Shown in pieces: positions 1 through 6,715 of a DNA stretch of 11,013 nt (positions are counted from its first letter, which is position 1; each line of letters opens with the position of its first letter). Both the position numbers and the translations under genes were made by a program. The notes under the pieces were generated by a model that saw only the letters and a list, made by a program, of their open reading frames with translations, did no database searches and was not told the origin of the DNA. Source of the stretch: Betaproteobacteria bacterium UBA2293 (lineage in GTDB: Bacteria > Pseudomonadota > Gammaproteobacteria > Burkholderiales > Rhodocyclaceae). The stretch covers positions 1-11,013 of the forward strand of contig DDWF01000037.1 in the NCBI GenBank assembly GCA_002345845.1. The letters run 5' to 3'.

Positions 1-320
1 ACGAGAAGGGCGAATTCATGTGGCCCGGTTTTGGCGACAACATGCGCGTCCTCAAGTGGATCGTCCAACGCTGCAAGGGCACCGTCGCCGCCAAGGAAAC
101 CGTGCTCGGCTGGATGCCGAAGTTCGAGGATATCGACTGGACCGGCCTGGATATCAACAAGGCCGATTTCGAAGCCCTCAGCACCATCGATGCCGACGCC
201 TGGAAGGCCGAACTCGCCGGTCACAAGGAATGGTTCGACAAGATGGGCGAGAAGATGCCGCGCGAGCTGGTACTGAAGCGCGAACTGTTCGAGATGGGCA
301 TCTTCAAGGACGCCGCCTGA
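1..320 (+). CDS. pckG: Phosphoenolpyruvate carboxykinase (GTP), C-terminal part
   Basis: This is the last 106 codons of a gene entering from the left edge; the frame is open from base 3, and the ATG at 18 is internal. The enzyme makes phosphoenolpyruvate and CO2 from oxaloacetate with GTP, a cytosolic gluconeogenic or anaplerotic step. The stretch reading [16 protein letters not shown] is the strongly conserved C-terminal signature of GTP-dependent PEP carboxykinase (around the base-binding region) and is not found in the ATP-dependent PckA family. The rest ([16 protein letters not shown], then a helical tail ending near [10 protein letters not shown]) fits the usual C-terminus, so the 3' end looks intact. 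The stop is TGA at 318-320 and is followed by a hairpin terminator. The active-site half lies outside the window and cannot be judged. Confidence 0.93.
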   Translation, partial: EKGEFMWPGFGDNMRVLKWIVQRCKGTVAAKETVLGWMPKFEDIDWTGLDINKADFEALSTIDADAWKAELAGHKEWFDKMGEKMPRELVLKRELFEMGIFKDAA

Positions 321-340
321 GCATCGCCTGAGCGATAATC

Positions 341-368
341 AAACGGCCACCTGCGGGTGGCCGTTTTA
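341..368 (+). terminator. Intrinsic terminator after pckG
   Basis: There is an 11-bp perfect stem, AAACGGCCACC (341-351) with GGTGGCCGTTT (356-366), and a TGCG loop. The descending arm runs into a short T tract (TTTTACTTT). It lies 20 bp after the pckG stop and ends just before the ribosome binding site of the aminotransferase, so it should separate the two transcription units. The T tract is short, so some read-through is possible. Confidence 0.85.
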
Positions 369-382
369 CTTTGGAGACCTCC

Positions 383-1543
383 ATGTACCGTCCTGCCGCT
401 CGTCTCGCTGAGATCGAACCCTTCCACGTCGTCGAGCTGTTCACCCGCGCCCATCAACTGCAGGCGGAGGGCCGCGACATCATTCACATGGAAGTCGGCG
501 AGCCCGATTTCCCGACGCCGGAACCGATGGCCCGGGCCGCGATAGATGCCATCGCCAGCGGCAAGACCTTTTACACCCAGGCCTTCGGTCTGCCGGAACT
601 GCGCGCGGCCATTTCCGATTTCTATCGCCAGCGTTACGGCATCGACGTTCCGGCCAGTCGCATCGCCGTCACCAACGGCGCCTCGGGTGCCCTCAACCTG
701 GCCTTCGCCTGCCTGACCAATCCCGGCGACGAATGGCTGCTGGCCGATCCCGGTTACCCCTGTAACCGCCACATCCTGCGTACCTACGAAGGTCGCCCCG
801 TTGCCCTGCCGGTTGGTCCGGAAAGCAATTTCCAGCCAACCGCGGCCCAGGTGGATGCTGCGTGGACCGCAAAAACCACCGGCCTGCTCGTCGCCTCGCC
901 GGCAAACCCGACCGGCACCTTGCTCAGCCAGCCGGAAATCGCCGCCCTGGCCGACGTCTGCCGCACCCGCGACGGCCACTTCATGGTCGACGAGATTTAC
1001 CACGGGCTTACCTACGAAGGGGACGCCGCCACGGCCTGCGCCACTGGCGACGACATCTGGGTGATCAACAGTTTCTCCAAATACTTCCAGATGACCGGCT
1101 GGCGTCTGGGCTGGATGGTGATCCCCGAGCCCTATCTGCGCGATGTCGAAAAACTGGCCCAGAATCTTGTCCTCTGCCCGTCGACGCCGGCCCAGCATGC
1201 GGCGCTGGCCGCCTTCGCGCCGGAGACCATCGCCATCCTTGAGGAGCGCCGCAACGAGTTTCGTCGCCGCCGCGATTTCCTGGCGCCGGCGCTAGAGGCG
1301 ATCGGCTTTCGTGTCACAGCCCGGCCGGAAGGCGCCTTCTATCTTTACTGCGATTGCTCGGCGCTGGCCGATGACAGCTTTGCCCTGGCACGCGACCTGT
1401 TGGAAAAAACCGGGGTCGCGGCAACACCGGGCCTCGATTTCGGCAGCAATGAACCGGAAAAACACATCCGTTTCGCCTACACCACCCGCATCGACCGCCT
1501 GGCCGATGCAGTTGAACGCCTACGCCGCTACTTCGGGCGGTAA
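383..1543 (+). CDS. PLP-dependent aminotransferase, class I/II (fold type I)
   Basis: A 386-residue cytosolic aminotransferase of the aspartate-aminotransferase superfamily, near the usual family length. Visible features are the N-terminal VGEPDFPTP motif (about 40-50) typical of class I/II enzymes, NPTG at 175-178 (the Asn contacts the PLP ring), the VDEIY motif at about 200, SFSKYFQMTGWRLGW with K233 as the PLP Schiff-base lysine, and a C-terminal HIRFAYT segment whose Arg normally binds the substrate carboxylate. The substrate cannot be read from sequence; aspartate, alanine or aromatic specificity all occur in this group. I chose ATG 383 because GGAG at 373-376 is well spaced before it. 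An in-frame TTG at 371 gives four more residues but would lie on the far side of that ribosome binding site. The 3' end overlaps ampD, convergently, by 24 bp. Confidence 0.92.
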   Translation: MYRPAARLAEIEPFHVVELFTRAHQLQAEGRDIIHMEVGEPDFPTPEPMARAAIDAIASGKTFYTQAFGLPELRAAISDFYRQRYGIDVPASRIAVTNGASGALNLAFACLTNPGDEWLLADPGYPCNRHILRTYEGRPVALPVGPESNFQPTAAQVDAAWTAKTTGLLVASPANPTGTLLSQPEIAALADVCRTRDGHFMVDEIYHGLTYEGDAATACATGDDIWVINSFSKYFQMTGWRLGWMVIPEPYLRDVEKLAQNLVLCPSTPAQHAALAAFAPETIAILEERRNEFRRRRDFLAPALEAIGFRVTARPEGAFYLYCDCSALADDSFALARDLLEKTGVAATPGLDFGSNEPEKHIRFAYTTRIDRLADAVERLRRYFGR

Positions 1544-2083
1544 ATCGAGGTCGGGGTGGCGGGCGCGGACATGCGCCCAGTCGAAATACGGCCCGGGGTC
1601 GCTCTTGCGCCCCGGTGCCACATCGCTGTGACCGACCACCGAAGCAATCGGATAGCGCCGACGGAGCGCCTCGATCAGCTGATCGAGGGCGGCATACTGG
1701 GGCTGAGTGAAAGGCTGGTTGTCCGAGCCTTCGAGTTCGATGCCGACCGAATAGTCGTTGCAGTTCTGCCGCCCACACCACTGGGACGCCCCGGCATGCC
1801 AGGCCCGTTGATCGCAGCCGACGAACTGGACAATGTGCCCATCACGCCGGACATAGAAATGGGCCGACACCTGAGCGTCGGCAATGGTGGCGAAATATGG
1901 ATGGGCATTCGCATCCAGTCGGTTGAGGAAAAAATCCTCAACCCAGTGGCCACCAAACTGCTCCGGCGGCAGGCTGATGTTATGGACGATGACCAGGTCA
2001 ACCGCAGCCACCGGACGCGGACCAAAGTTGGGCGAAGGCAGGTGCTCGACTCCCGCCAGCCAGCCATCCGGCAACCACTCCAT
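1520..2083 (-). CDS. ampD: 1,6-anhydro-N-acetylmuramyl-L-alanine amidase AmpD
   Basis: A 187-residue cytosolic zinc amidase that cleaves the stem peptide from anhydro-muropeptides during peptidoglycan recycling, which in many Gram-negatives also sets AmpC beta-lactamase induction. It matches the amidase_2/PGRP fold and the 187-residue length of classical AmpD. H34 (VIVHNISLPP), H152 (VVGHSDVAPGRKSDPGP) and D162 are the expected zinc ligands. E116 (VGIELEG) and K160 are the expected catalytic residues. There is no signal peptide, which argues for AmpD rather than periplasmic AmiD. The ATG (2083-2081) shares one base with the pilR stop (TGATG), suggesting translational coupling as last gene of the PP0621-pilS-pilR-ampD operon. 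A GTG one codon upstream (2086) is an equally readable start. The stop is TAG at 1522-1520, inside the end of the convergent aminotransferase gene. Confidence 0.95.
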   Translation of the reverse strand: MEWLPDGWLAGVEHLPSPNFGPRPVAAVDLVIVHNISLPPEQFGGHWVEDFFLNRLDANAHPYFATIADAQVSAHFYVRRDGHIVQFVGCDQRAWHAGASQWCGRQNCNDYSVGIELEGSDNQPFTQPQYAALDQLIEALRRRYPIASVVGHSDVAPGRKSDPGPYFDWAHVRARHPDLDLPPEVAA

Positions 2084-3435
2084 CACTCGATGCCCAGACG
2101 TTCCAGGCGATAGCGCAGGGAACGGAAGGTGACCCCGAGCAGTCTGGCCGCCGCCGTCCGGTTGCCGTCGGTTTTCTGCAGCGCCTCCAGAATGGCCAGG
2201 CGTTCCAGACGATTGAGGTATTCGTCGAGCGTTTCGCTGCCGCGCGCAGTCGCTTCGCCAGCGCTATCCTCCGGCTCCAGATGCAGGTCTTCGCAATCGA
2301 TGAGCTCACCGGAACTCAGGGCCGTGGCCCGCTCCAGGATGTTTTCCAGCTCCCGCACGTTGCCGGGGAAGGCATACCACTGCATGGCTTTCAGCGCCGC
2401 TTCGGTCAGCCGCGGCGGCACCTCGCCGCACAGCCGCTGAAGGATGCAATCGGCCAACGGCGCAATGTCCTCCACCCTTTCGCGCAGCGGCGGCATGCGC
2501 AGTTCGATGACGTTCAGCCGGTAATAGAGATCCTGGCGGAACGAACCCTTGTCGACGCAGTCGCGCAGATTGCGATGGGTGGCGCAGATGATGCGCACGT
2601 CGACCGGCTCTTCGGTCACTGCCCCGACCTTACGCACGCGCTTTTCCTGGATGGCGCGCAGCAGTTTGACCTGCATCGCCAGTGGCAGGTCGGCGACTTC
2701 GTCAAGGAACAGCGTGCCGCCGCTGGCGGCGTGGAAGAAGCCGTCGCGCTCCCCATCGGCCCCGGTAAAGGCGCCCTTGCGATAGCCGAAGAACTCGCTC
2801 TCCATCAGGTTTTCCGGGATGGCACCGCAGTTGACCGGGACGAAATTGCCAGCGCAGCGAGCACTGCGCGCGTGAATCAGGCGGGCAGCCAGTTCCTTGC
2901 CGCTGCCCGACTCGCCGGATATGTAGATAGGTGCCTGGCTGCGCGCCAGTTTCTCGATCATCGCCCGCACCTGTTCCATGGCCGGCGAATCACCGATCAG
3001 CCCCGGCAGTGCCGAGCCCTCCTCGGCAGTGCCATCCGGCAGGCGCAGGGCCGACTTGACCAGCGCCCGCAACTGCTCGAGACCCACCGGCTTGGCCAGA
3101 TAATCAAAAGCCCCGGCCTTCAGCGCCGCCACAGCATTCTCGGCGCTGCCGAAAGCGGTGATCACGGCAACCGGCGTCTGCGCGTGGTGCTCACCGATAT
3201 AGCGGACGATGTCCAGACCGACGCCATCCGGCAGGCGCATGTCGGTCAGGCACAGCTGGAAGGGGCCGGCATCCAGCGCAGCCTTGGCCTCCGCCACCGA
3301 ACCGACGCACTCGGCCAGCAGCCCCATGCGGGCCAGGGTGAGATCGATCAGCTCGCGGATATCCGCCTCGTCATCGACGACCAGAACCCGGCTCAACTCT
3401 CCGCGCGGACGTCGTTCGCTTCTGGCAACAGACAC
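2083..3435 (-). CDS. pilR: Sigma-54-dependent response regulator PilR (NtrC family)
   Basis: A 450-residue transcription activator working with RNA polymerase-sigma54; PilR classically switches on the major type IV pilin gene when phosphorylated by PilS. Domains: receiver about 15-130 (acidic pair D21/D22, phospho-acceptor D65 in LTDMRLPDG, K115 in LAKPV); AAA+ domain about 145-375 (Walker A GESGSGKE 174-181, sigma54-contacting GAFTGA 221-226, Walker B GGTLFLDE 239-246, arginine-finger region YYRLNV); and a C-terminal Fis-type helix-turn-helix in about the last 40 residues (NRTAAARLLGVTFRSLRYRLE). No essential residue is missing. I chose GTG 3435 because GGGAG lies 9 bases upstream and the length then matches PilR proteins. 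The frame is open to 3516 with no better signal. It overlaps the pilS end by 43 bp. The family call is firm. The name PilR rests on pairing with a PilS-type kinase; other NtrC-type activators look similar. Confidence 0.9.
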   Translation of the reverse strand: MSVARSERRPRGELSRVLVVDDEADIRELIDLTLARMGLLAECVGSVAEAKAALDAGPFQLCLTDMRLPDGVGLDIVRYIGEHHAQTPVAVITAFGSAENAVAALKAGAFDYLAKPVGLEQLRALVKSALRLPDGTAEEGSALPGLIGDSPAMEQVRAMIEKLARSQAPIYISGESGSGKELAARLIHARSARCAGNFVPVNCGAIPENLMESEFFGYRKGAFTGADGERDGFFHAASGGTLFLDEVADLPLAMQVKLLRAIQEKRVRKVGAVTEEPVDVRIICATHRNLRDCVDKGSFRQDLYYRLNVIELRMPPLRERVEDIAPLADCILQRLCGEVPPRLTEAALKAMQWYAFPGNVRELENILERATALSSGELIDCEDLHLEPEDSAGEATARGSETLDEYLNRLERLAILEALQKTDGNRTAAARLLGVTFRSLRYRLERLGIE

Positions 3436-4997
3436 TTGTCGTTTCTCCCGGCAATGATGAAGTGTCCACCCGGCGCATTTGCGCCAATATTCAGGGTGGC
3501 TCCGTTGGCGGCACAAAGCTCGCGGGCGATGAACAGGCCGAGGCCGGTTCCCTGGTGGTGCGTGGTGAAGAAAGGTTCGAAAATCTGTTCGCGGATGGCA
3601 TCGGAAACACCCGGCCCATCATCGATCACATGCAATTCTACCCGGCCATCGGCCGCGGCGATGACCTCGAGACACAGCGCACCGCTCCCCCGCGAGGAGT
3701 GGCGCAGGGCGTTGCTCAGCAGGTTCCACAGTATCTGATGCAGATGCGAGCGGTCGAAGCAGATGGAGACCACCGGCGGCGAGATCAGGCGAACGGTATC
3801 GCCAGGGAGATTTTCCCCGGCCACGAACTGCTCGACGAAACTTGTGCAGAAGTCGCTTAGCGAAAGGCTCTCGGGTTGTGCACTGTTTTGCCGACCAAGT
3901 TGCAGGACATCCTGAACGATGCGATCAAGACGGACGACATTGTCGTTGAGGATGCGCAACAGGCGGTCCTGCATTTCGCCGCGGCGCTCCTCGCGCAACA
4001 ATTCGCCGGCATGGCTGATTGCCGACAGGGGATTGCGGATCTCATGGGCGATGCTGGCAGTCAGTCGGCCGAGCGCGGCCAGCTTCATCTGCTGCGCGCG
4101 TTCCTTGATACGTCCCACGTCCTCGACAAAGATCAGCACCTCACGGTCGGAACTGGTGGTGCTTTCGAAGCGCGCCTGCAGTTCGCGGCCACCGGCACCG
4201 GTGAACTGCACGGTCTCGGCCCCGCCCATCAGCCACTCGGCCAGCCCCCGCCCGAGCATCGGCACGGCACTCGCCAAGGGAGGCATCTGCCCATCAGGCA
4301 AGCCAAGCATGCTCCGGGCGACCGGATTGTGGCGACCGACCATTCCCTGGGCATCGACGATGAGCACCCCGTCCTGCATGCGCTCGACCACCCGTTGACT
4401 GATACGAATCTGGTTGTCCAGCGCCACACCACGCCGACGCGCCAGATCCTCGTTGACCATCACCCGCTGGCCGAGCAAACGGGCCAGGATCGCGGTTGCA
4501 AAAAAACCGGCCGAAATGAATCCCGCCTGAACCACCGAGGAGTCGTCGAAGCCACGCGCCAGAATGCCGTATATCTGGGTCGCCAGCACTGCCAGGGTGG
4601 CCATTGCCGCATAGAGCAGGACCAGGTGACCACGGCCGACCAGGCTGGCTGCCGCCAGCGACACCAGCAGGAGCACCCCGAGACCGCTGCTCACCCCACC
4701 GGCGACCAGCATGATCAGGCTGACGACTGTCACATCCACCAGCATTTGCAGGGAGAGCTGGAAATTGAAGCGGTTCTGCCAGTGAATCGAGAGGAGCAGA
4801 CCACCGATGACGGCGACCATATAGCCGCCAGTCAGCGCCAACATGGCCGGCGAAGGCAGCAAGTTCAGGCGTGCGGTGAACTCGTGTGGAAACAACATGG
4901 CCAGCAGGAAGATTCCGGCCAGGACCAGGCGATAGAGATTGAAATACTGGAAGGAGCGCCAGTTCGGCTCCCAGGTTGATGACAGCCAGCCGCTCAT
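3393..4997 (-). CDS. pilS: Sensor histidine kinase PilS
   Basis: A 534-residue inner-membrane histidine kinase, partner of the adjacent PilR. The first ~175 residues form about six hydrophobic segments (for example LYRLVLAGIFLLAML, LTGGYMVAVIGGLLL, VLLLVSLAAASLVG, HLVLLYAAMATLAVLA), as in the polytopic PilS sensor. A PAS-like domain follows at about 195-285 (DGVLIVDAQGMVGRHNP). The dimerisation helix carries the phospho-acceptor H318 (SIAHEIRNPLSAISH). The ATPase domain has an N box (LWNLLSNALRHSS), G1 (DDGPGVS), F box (FEPFFTTH) and G2 (GTGLGLFIA). The ATG at 4997 overlaps the stop of the upstream small gene by 4 bp (ATGA), which decides this start; the frame stays open to 5102, but that extension is Arg-rich and overlaps the upstream gene. 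There is no strong ribosome binding site of its own, which fits coupled translation. In known PilS the signal is membrane pilin abundance; here this is inference. Confidence 0.92.
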   Translation of the reverse strand: MSGWLSSTWEPNWRSFQYFNLYRLVLAGIFLLAMLFPHEFTARLNLLPSPAMLALTGGYMVAVIGGLLLSIHWQNRFNFQLSLQMLVDVTVVSLIMLVAGGVSSGLGVLLLVSLAAASLVGRGHLVLLYAAMATLAVLATQIYGILARGFDDSSVVQAGFISAGFFATAILARLLGQRVMVNEDLARRRGVALDNQIRISQRVVERMQDGVLIVDAQGMVGRHNPVARSMLGLPDGQMPPLASAVPMLGRGLAEWLMGGAETVQFTGAGGRELQARFESTTSSDREVLIFVEDVGRIKERAQQMKLAALGRLTASIAHEIRNPLSAISHAGELLREERRGEMQDRLLRILNDNVVRLDRIVQDVLQLGRQNSAQPESLSLSDFCTSFVEQFVAGENLPGDTVRLISPPVVSICFDRSHLHQILWNLLSNALRHSSRGSGALCLEVIAAADGRVELHVIDDGPGVSDAIREQIFEPFFTTHHQGTGLGLFIARELCAANGATLNIGANAPGGHFIIAGRNDKCLLPEANDVRAES

Positions 4998-5224
4998 TGG
5001 CGGTCGGCACTGCCTGCTTGGCGATGCGCTTCGCAACAATAGAATTCTGCCCCGGCGGCAAGGCTGTCGCTCTCCGGCAGAAGCAGGCCGCAATGGGCGC
5101 AAACGACCATTTTTTCCGCCTGCGGATCAGGCCTCTTGGCGGGTGGCGTCAGCGGCTCGACATTCCGCTTTTTCCAGACCCACCAGACGACGCCGAGGAA
5201 GACCAACAACAGCAGGTATTTCAT
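4994..5224 (-). CDS. PP0621-like small membrane-anchored protein with Cys/His cluster
   Basis: A 76-residue protein of unknown function resembling the PP0621 family found beside pilSR in several Proteobacteria (recalled, not searched). It has one N-terminal hydrophobic segment, residues 3-17 (YLLLLVFLGVVWWVW), then a basic KKR, which predicts a membrane anchor with the remainder in the cytoplasm. A Pro-rich linker leads to a compact motif MVVCAHCG...FYCCEAHR with C42, C45, C63, C64 and H67, a plausible zinc-ribbon-like metal site. I chose ATG 5224 because GAGG lies five bases upstream and it puts the hydrophobic segment at the N-terminus; the frame is open to 5257. Its TGA overlaps the pilS start (ATGA), so it is the first gene of the pilSR operon. 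A role as accessory to PilS or to membrane protein quality control is possible but unproven. Confidence 0.82.
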   Translation of the reverse strand: MKYLLLLVFLGVVWWVWKKRNVEPLTPPAKRPDPQAEKMVVCAHCGLLLPESDSLAAGAEFYCCEAHRQAGSADRQ

Positions 5225-5266
5225 CTGAGCCTCACTGATTCCAGATAACCGCGGCAATCCCGCAAT

Positions 5267-5407
5267 TCAGCGTCGGTCAGAAGCTGAGTGGATTAATAGC
5301 GCTGACTTCGGTTTTGGGGCAATACCATCGAGCGCCATATTGGAGCGTTGGTGATTGTAGGTCCACATCCATTCGCTCGCATAGTTCTGCGCCGCCTCAA
5401 TCAGGTG
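5267..5407 (-). pseudogene. IS3-family transposase (OrfB) C-terminal remnant
   Basis: Read on the minus strand, about 5404 to 5312 gives IEAAQNYASEWMWTYNHQRS and then NMALDGIAPK. This is recognisably the C-terminal end of an IS3-family OrfB (DDE) transposase, where a WLWTYNxxRPNMALGGxTP-like stretch is conserved. Nothing upstream (above 5407) resembles the catalytic domain. Downstream the frame drifts (PKPKSALLIHSAS) to a TGA at 5269-5267, and shifting one base gives a different short tail, so the end is probably frameshifted. No start codon, inverted repeats or target duplication are visible. It is an inactive scar between tRNA-Pro and the pilSR operon. Confidence 0.75.
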
Positions 5408-5473
5408 CACCGACCGAATCACCGCAGTTCTGCCCAGGGTAAAAACTTAAGCGCTCACGGGAGGAAGTAAACG

Positions 5474-5501
5474 AAAAAAGCCTTGATTTCTCAAGGCTTT
5501 T
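5474..5501 (-). terminator. Intrinsic terminator after tRNA-Pro
   Basis: On the minus strand the stem AAAAGCCTTGA, loop GAAA and arm TCAAGGCTTTT are followed by further T residues (TTTTTTCG in all). It starts about 12 bases after the CCA end of the tRNA. The GAAA tetraloop and U run make it a convincing terminator. It also separates the tRNA transcript from the pilSR operon downstream. Confidence 0.88.
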
Positions 5502-5513
5502 CCCGGACCTAAT

Positions 5514-5590
5514 TGGTCGGAGTGACAGGATTCGAACTTGCGACCCCTGCGTCCCGAACGCAGTGCTCTACCAGGCTGAGCTACACTCCG
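5514..5590 (-). tRNA. tRNA-Pro (anticodon CGG)
   Basis: On the minus strand there is a complete cloverleaf: acceptor stem CGGAGTG pairing with CACTCCG, D arm GCTC...GAGC, anticodon stem CTGCG/CGCAG enclosing loop TTCGGGA (anticodon CGG, reading the CCG proline codon), T arm with TTCGAAT, discriminator A and an encoded CCA. Length is 77 nt including CCA. The 5' end is 17 bp after the ispB stop, so it may be co-transcribed with ispB or use a promoter inside the ispB 3' end. It is followed by its own terminator. Confidence 0.97.
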
Positions 5591-5607
5591 ATGCCGTCTG
5601 AGAAGAC

Positions 5608-6576
5608 CTAGTGGTTTCTCTCAACTGCAAAGAGCGTCAATTGTAGCAGAGCTTTTTTGTAATTTGAATCCCCCAATGCACTAATTGATGCTCTCGCCAG
5701 CTCCGCTTCCTTGACGGCGCGGGCGCGCGCGTACTCCAGCGCCCCGCTGGCGTGAATGGCGGCGAGCACGGCCGGAAAGTCGTCGCGACCACCATCCTCG
5801 ATCGCCTTGCGCACACAAGCGGCCTGTTCGGGCGTTCCGCGCTGCATGACATGGATCAGCGGCAGCGTCGGTTTGCCTTCCGCCAGGTCATCGCCGAGGT
5901 GCTTGCCAGTCGTCGCTTCCTGGCCGGAGTAATCTAGCACGTCATCCACCAACTGGAAGGCGGTACCCAGATGCATGCCAAAGCGGGCCAGCGCTTCCTC
6001 CAGCTGCGGGTCGGCGCCGCCGAGGATGCCGCCAAGCTGGGCCGCGGCTTCGAACAATTTGGCCGTCTTGTAATGGATGACCTGCATGTAGCGCGTCTCA
6101 TCGACGTCAGCATCGTGACAGTTCATCAATTGCAGGACTTCGCCCTCGGCAATGATATTGGTGGCATTGGAGAGGACCTGCATGATGCGCATGTTGTCCA
6201 CCTCGACCATCATCTGGAAGGCTCGCGAATAGAGAAAGTCGCCGACCAAGACACTGGCGGCATTGCCGAACATGGCATTGGCCGTATCGCGCCCACGGCG
6301 TAACGCCGACTCGTCGACCACATCATCATGCAACAGGGTTGCCGTGTGGATGAACTCCACGACCGCCGCCATCTCGTGGTGACGAGTGCCCTGATAGCCC
6401 ATGGCGCCGGCGGTCAGCAGGACCAGGGCCGGACGCATGCGTTTGCCACCGGCACCGATGATGTACTCGGCAACCTGCCGTACCAGGACGACATCGGAGT
6501 ACAGGCGATCGCGAATGACCTTGTCAACGGCCTGCATGTCCGGGCCGATCAGGGTATAGAGCTGTTCCAGAGTCAC
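5608..6576 (-). CDS. ispB: Polyprenyl (octaprenyl-type) diphosphate synthase
   Basis: A 322-residue cytosolic trans-prenyltransferase that adds isopentenyl diphosphate units to farnesyl diphosphate, making the ubiquinone side chain. Conserved features are GGKRMRP (about 43-49, substrate phosphate binding), the first aspartate-rich motif DDVVD at 84-88 followed by RRG, the KT pair near YKTAKLFEAA, the second aspartate-rich motif DDVLD at 211-215, and GDDLAEGKPTLPLI downstream. Length equals E. coli IspB (323). The start is GTG 6576: the frame stays open to 6726, but a sigma-70 promoter at 6605-6633 on this strand would initiate near 6598, inside that extension, so the longer start is unlikely. 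No clear ribosome binding site precedes the GTG. Exact chain length (C40 or other) cannot be read from sequence. It lies just upstream of tRNA-Pro on the same strand. Confidence 0.92.
   Translation of the reverse strand: MTLEQLYTLIGPDMQAVDKVIRDRLYSDVVLVRQVAEYIIGAGGKRMRPALVLLTAGAMGYQGTRHHEMAAVVEFIHTATLLHDDVVDESALRRGRDTANAMFGNAASVLVGDFLYSRAFQMMVEVDNMRIMQVLSNATNIIAEGEVLQLMNCHDADVDETRYMQVIHYKTAKLFEAAAQLGGILGGADPQLEEALARFGMHLGTAFQLVDDVLDYSGQEATTGKHLGDDLAEGKPTLPLIHVMQRGTPEQAACVRKAIEDGGRDDFPAVLAAIHASGALEYARARAVKEAELARASISALGDSNYKKALLQLTLFAVERNH
5640..5668 (-). promoter_or_regulatory. Candidate sigma-70 promoter for tRNA-Pro inside ispB 3' end
   Basis: On the minus strand there is TTCAAA (5668-5663), a 17-base spacer and TACAAT (5645-5640). 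The -10 matches 5 of 6 consensus bases and the -35 matches 4 of 6. Predicted initiation near 5633 would give a leader of about 43 bases before the tRNA 5' end. It lies within ispB codons, so the match could be chance. Confidence 0.42.
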
Positions 6577-6604
6577 GTTGGGCAATTCTTGGGAGAAGCG
6601 CGGA

Positions 6605-6633
6605 ATCTTAGGGGCCGGCAGGGGGGCAGTCAA
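6605..6633 (-). promoter_or_regulatory. Sigma-70 promoter of ispB
   Basis: On the minus strand there is TTGACT (6633-6628), exactly 17 bases of GC-rich spacer, then TAAGAT (6610-6605). The -35 matches 5 of 6 consensus bases and the -10 matches 4 of 6. Expected initiation is near 6598, giving a leader of about 22 bases to the GTG at 6576. Confidence 0.7.
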
Positions 6634-6715
6634 GGCCGGGAAGTGGGTAATCTCCTGCGAATCTGCGGTGCTTTCGGCTAAACTTCTCCGGTTGCAAATC
6701 ATTCCGGGAGCCCTC

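Noticed and set aside
334..339. GATAAT as the -10 of an aminotransferase promoter
   Set aside because: No -35-like sequence at suitable spacing, and the pckG terminator lies between it and the gene.
221..1198. 325-codon open frame on the minus strand opposite the aminotransferase
   Set aside because: No recognisable motifs, and it also runs across the pckG terminator; the plus strand codes a full aminotransferase with all catalytic motifs.
2281..3738. Long open frame of 485 codons on the plus strand opposite pilR and pilS
   Set aside because: It is antisense to two well-supported genes, its product has no recognisable domain, and it is a typical by-product of high-GC third positions.
3876..4979. 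367-codon open frame on the plus strand opposite pilS
   Set aside because: His/Gln-rich, low-complexity product without known motifs; the pilS frame on the other strand has complete kinase motifs.
5514..5590. tRNA-Pro as an integration site of a genomic island
   Set aside because: No repeat of the tRNA 3' end, no integrase, and only a small IS scar nearby; the flanks are ordinary core genes.
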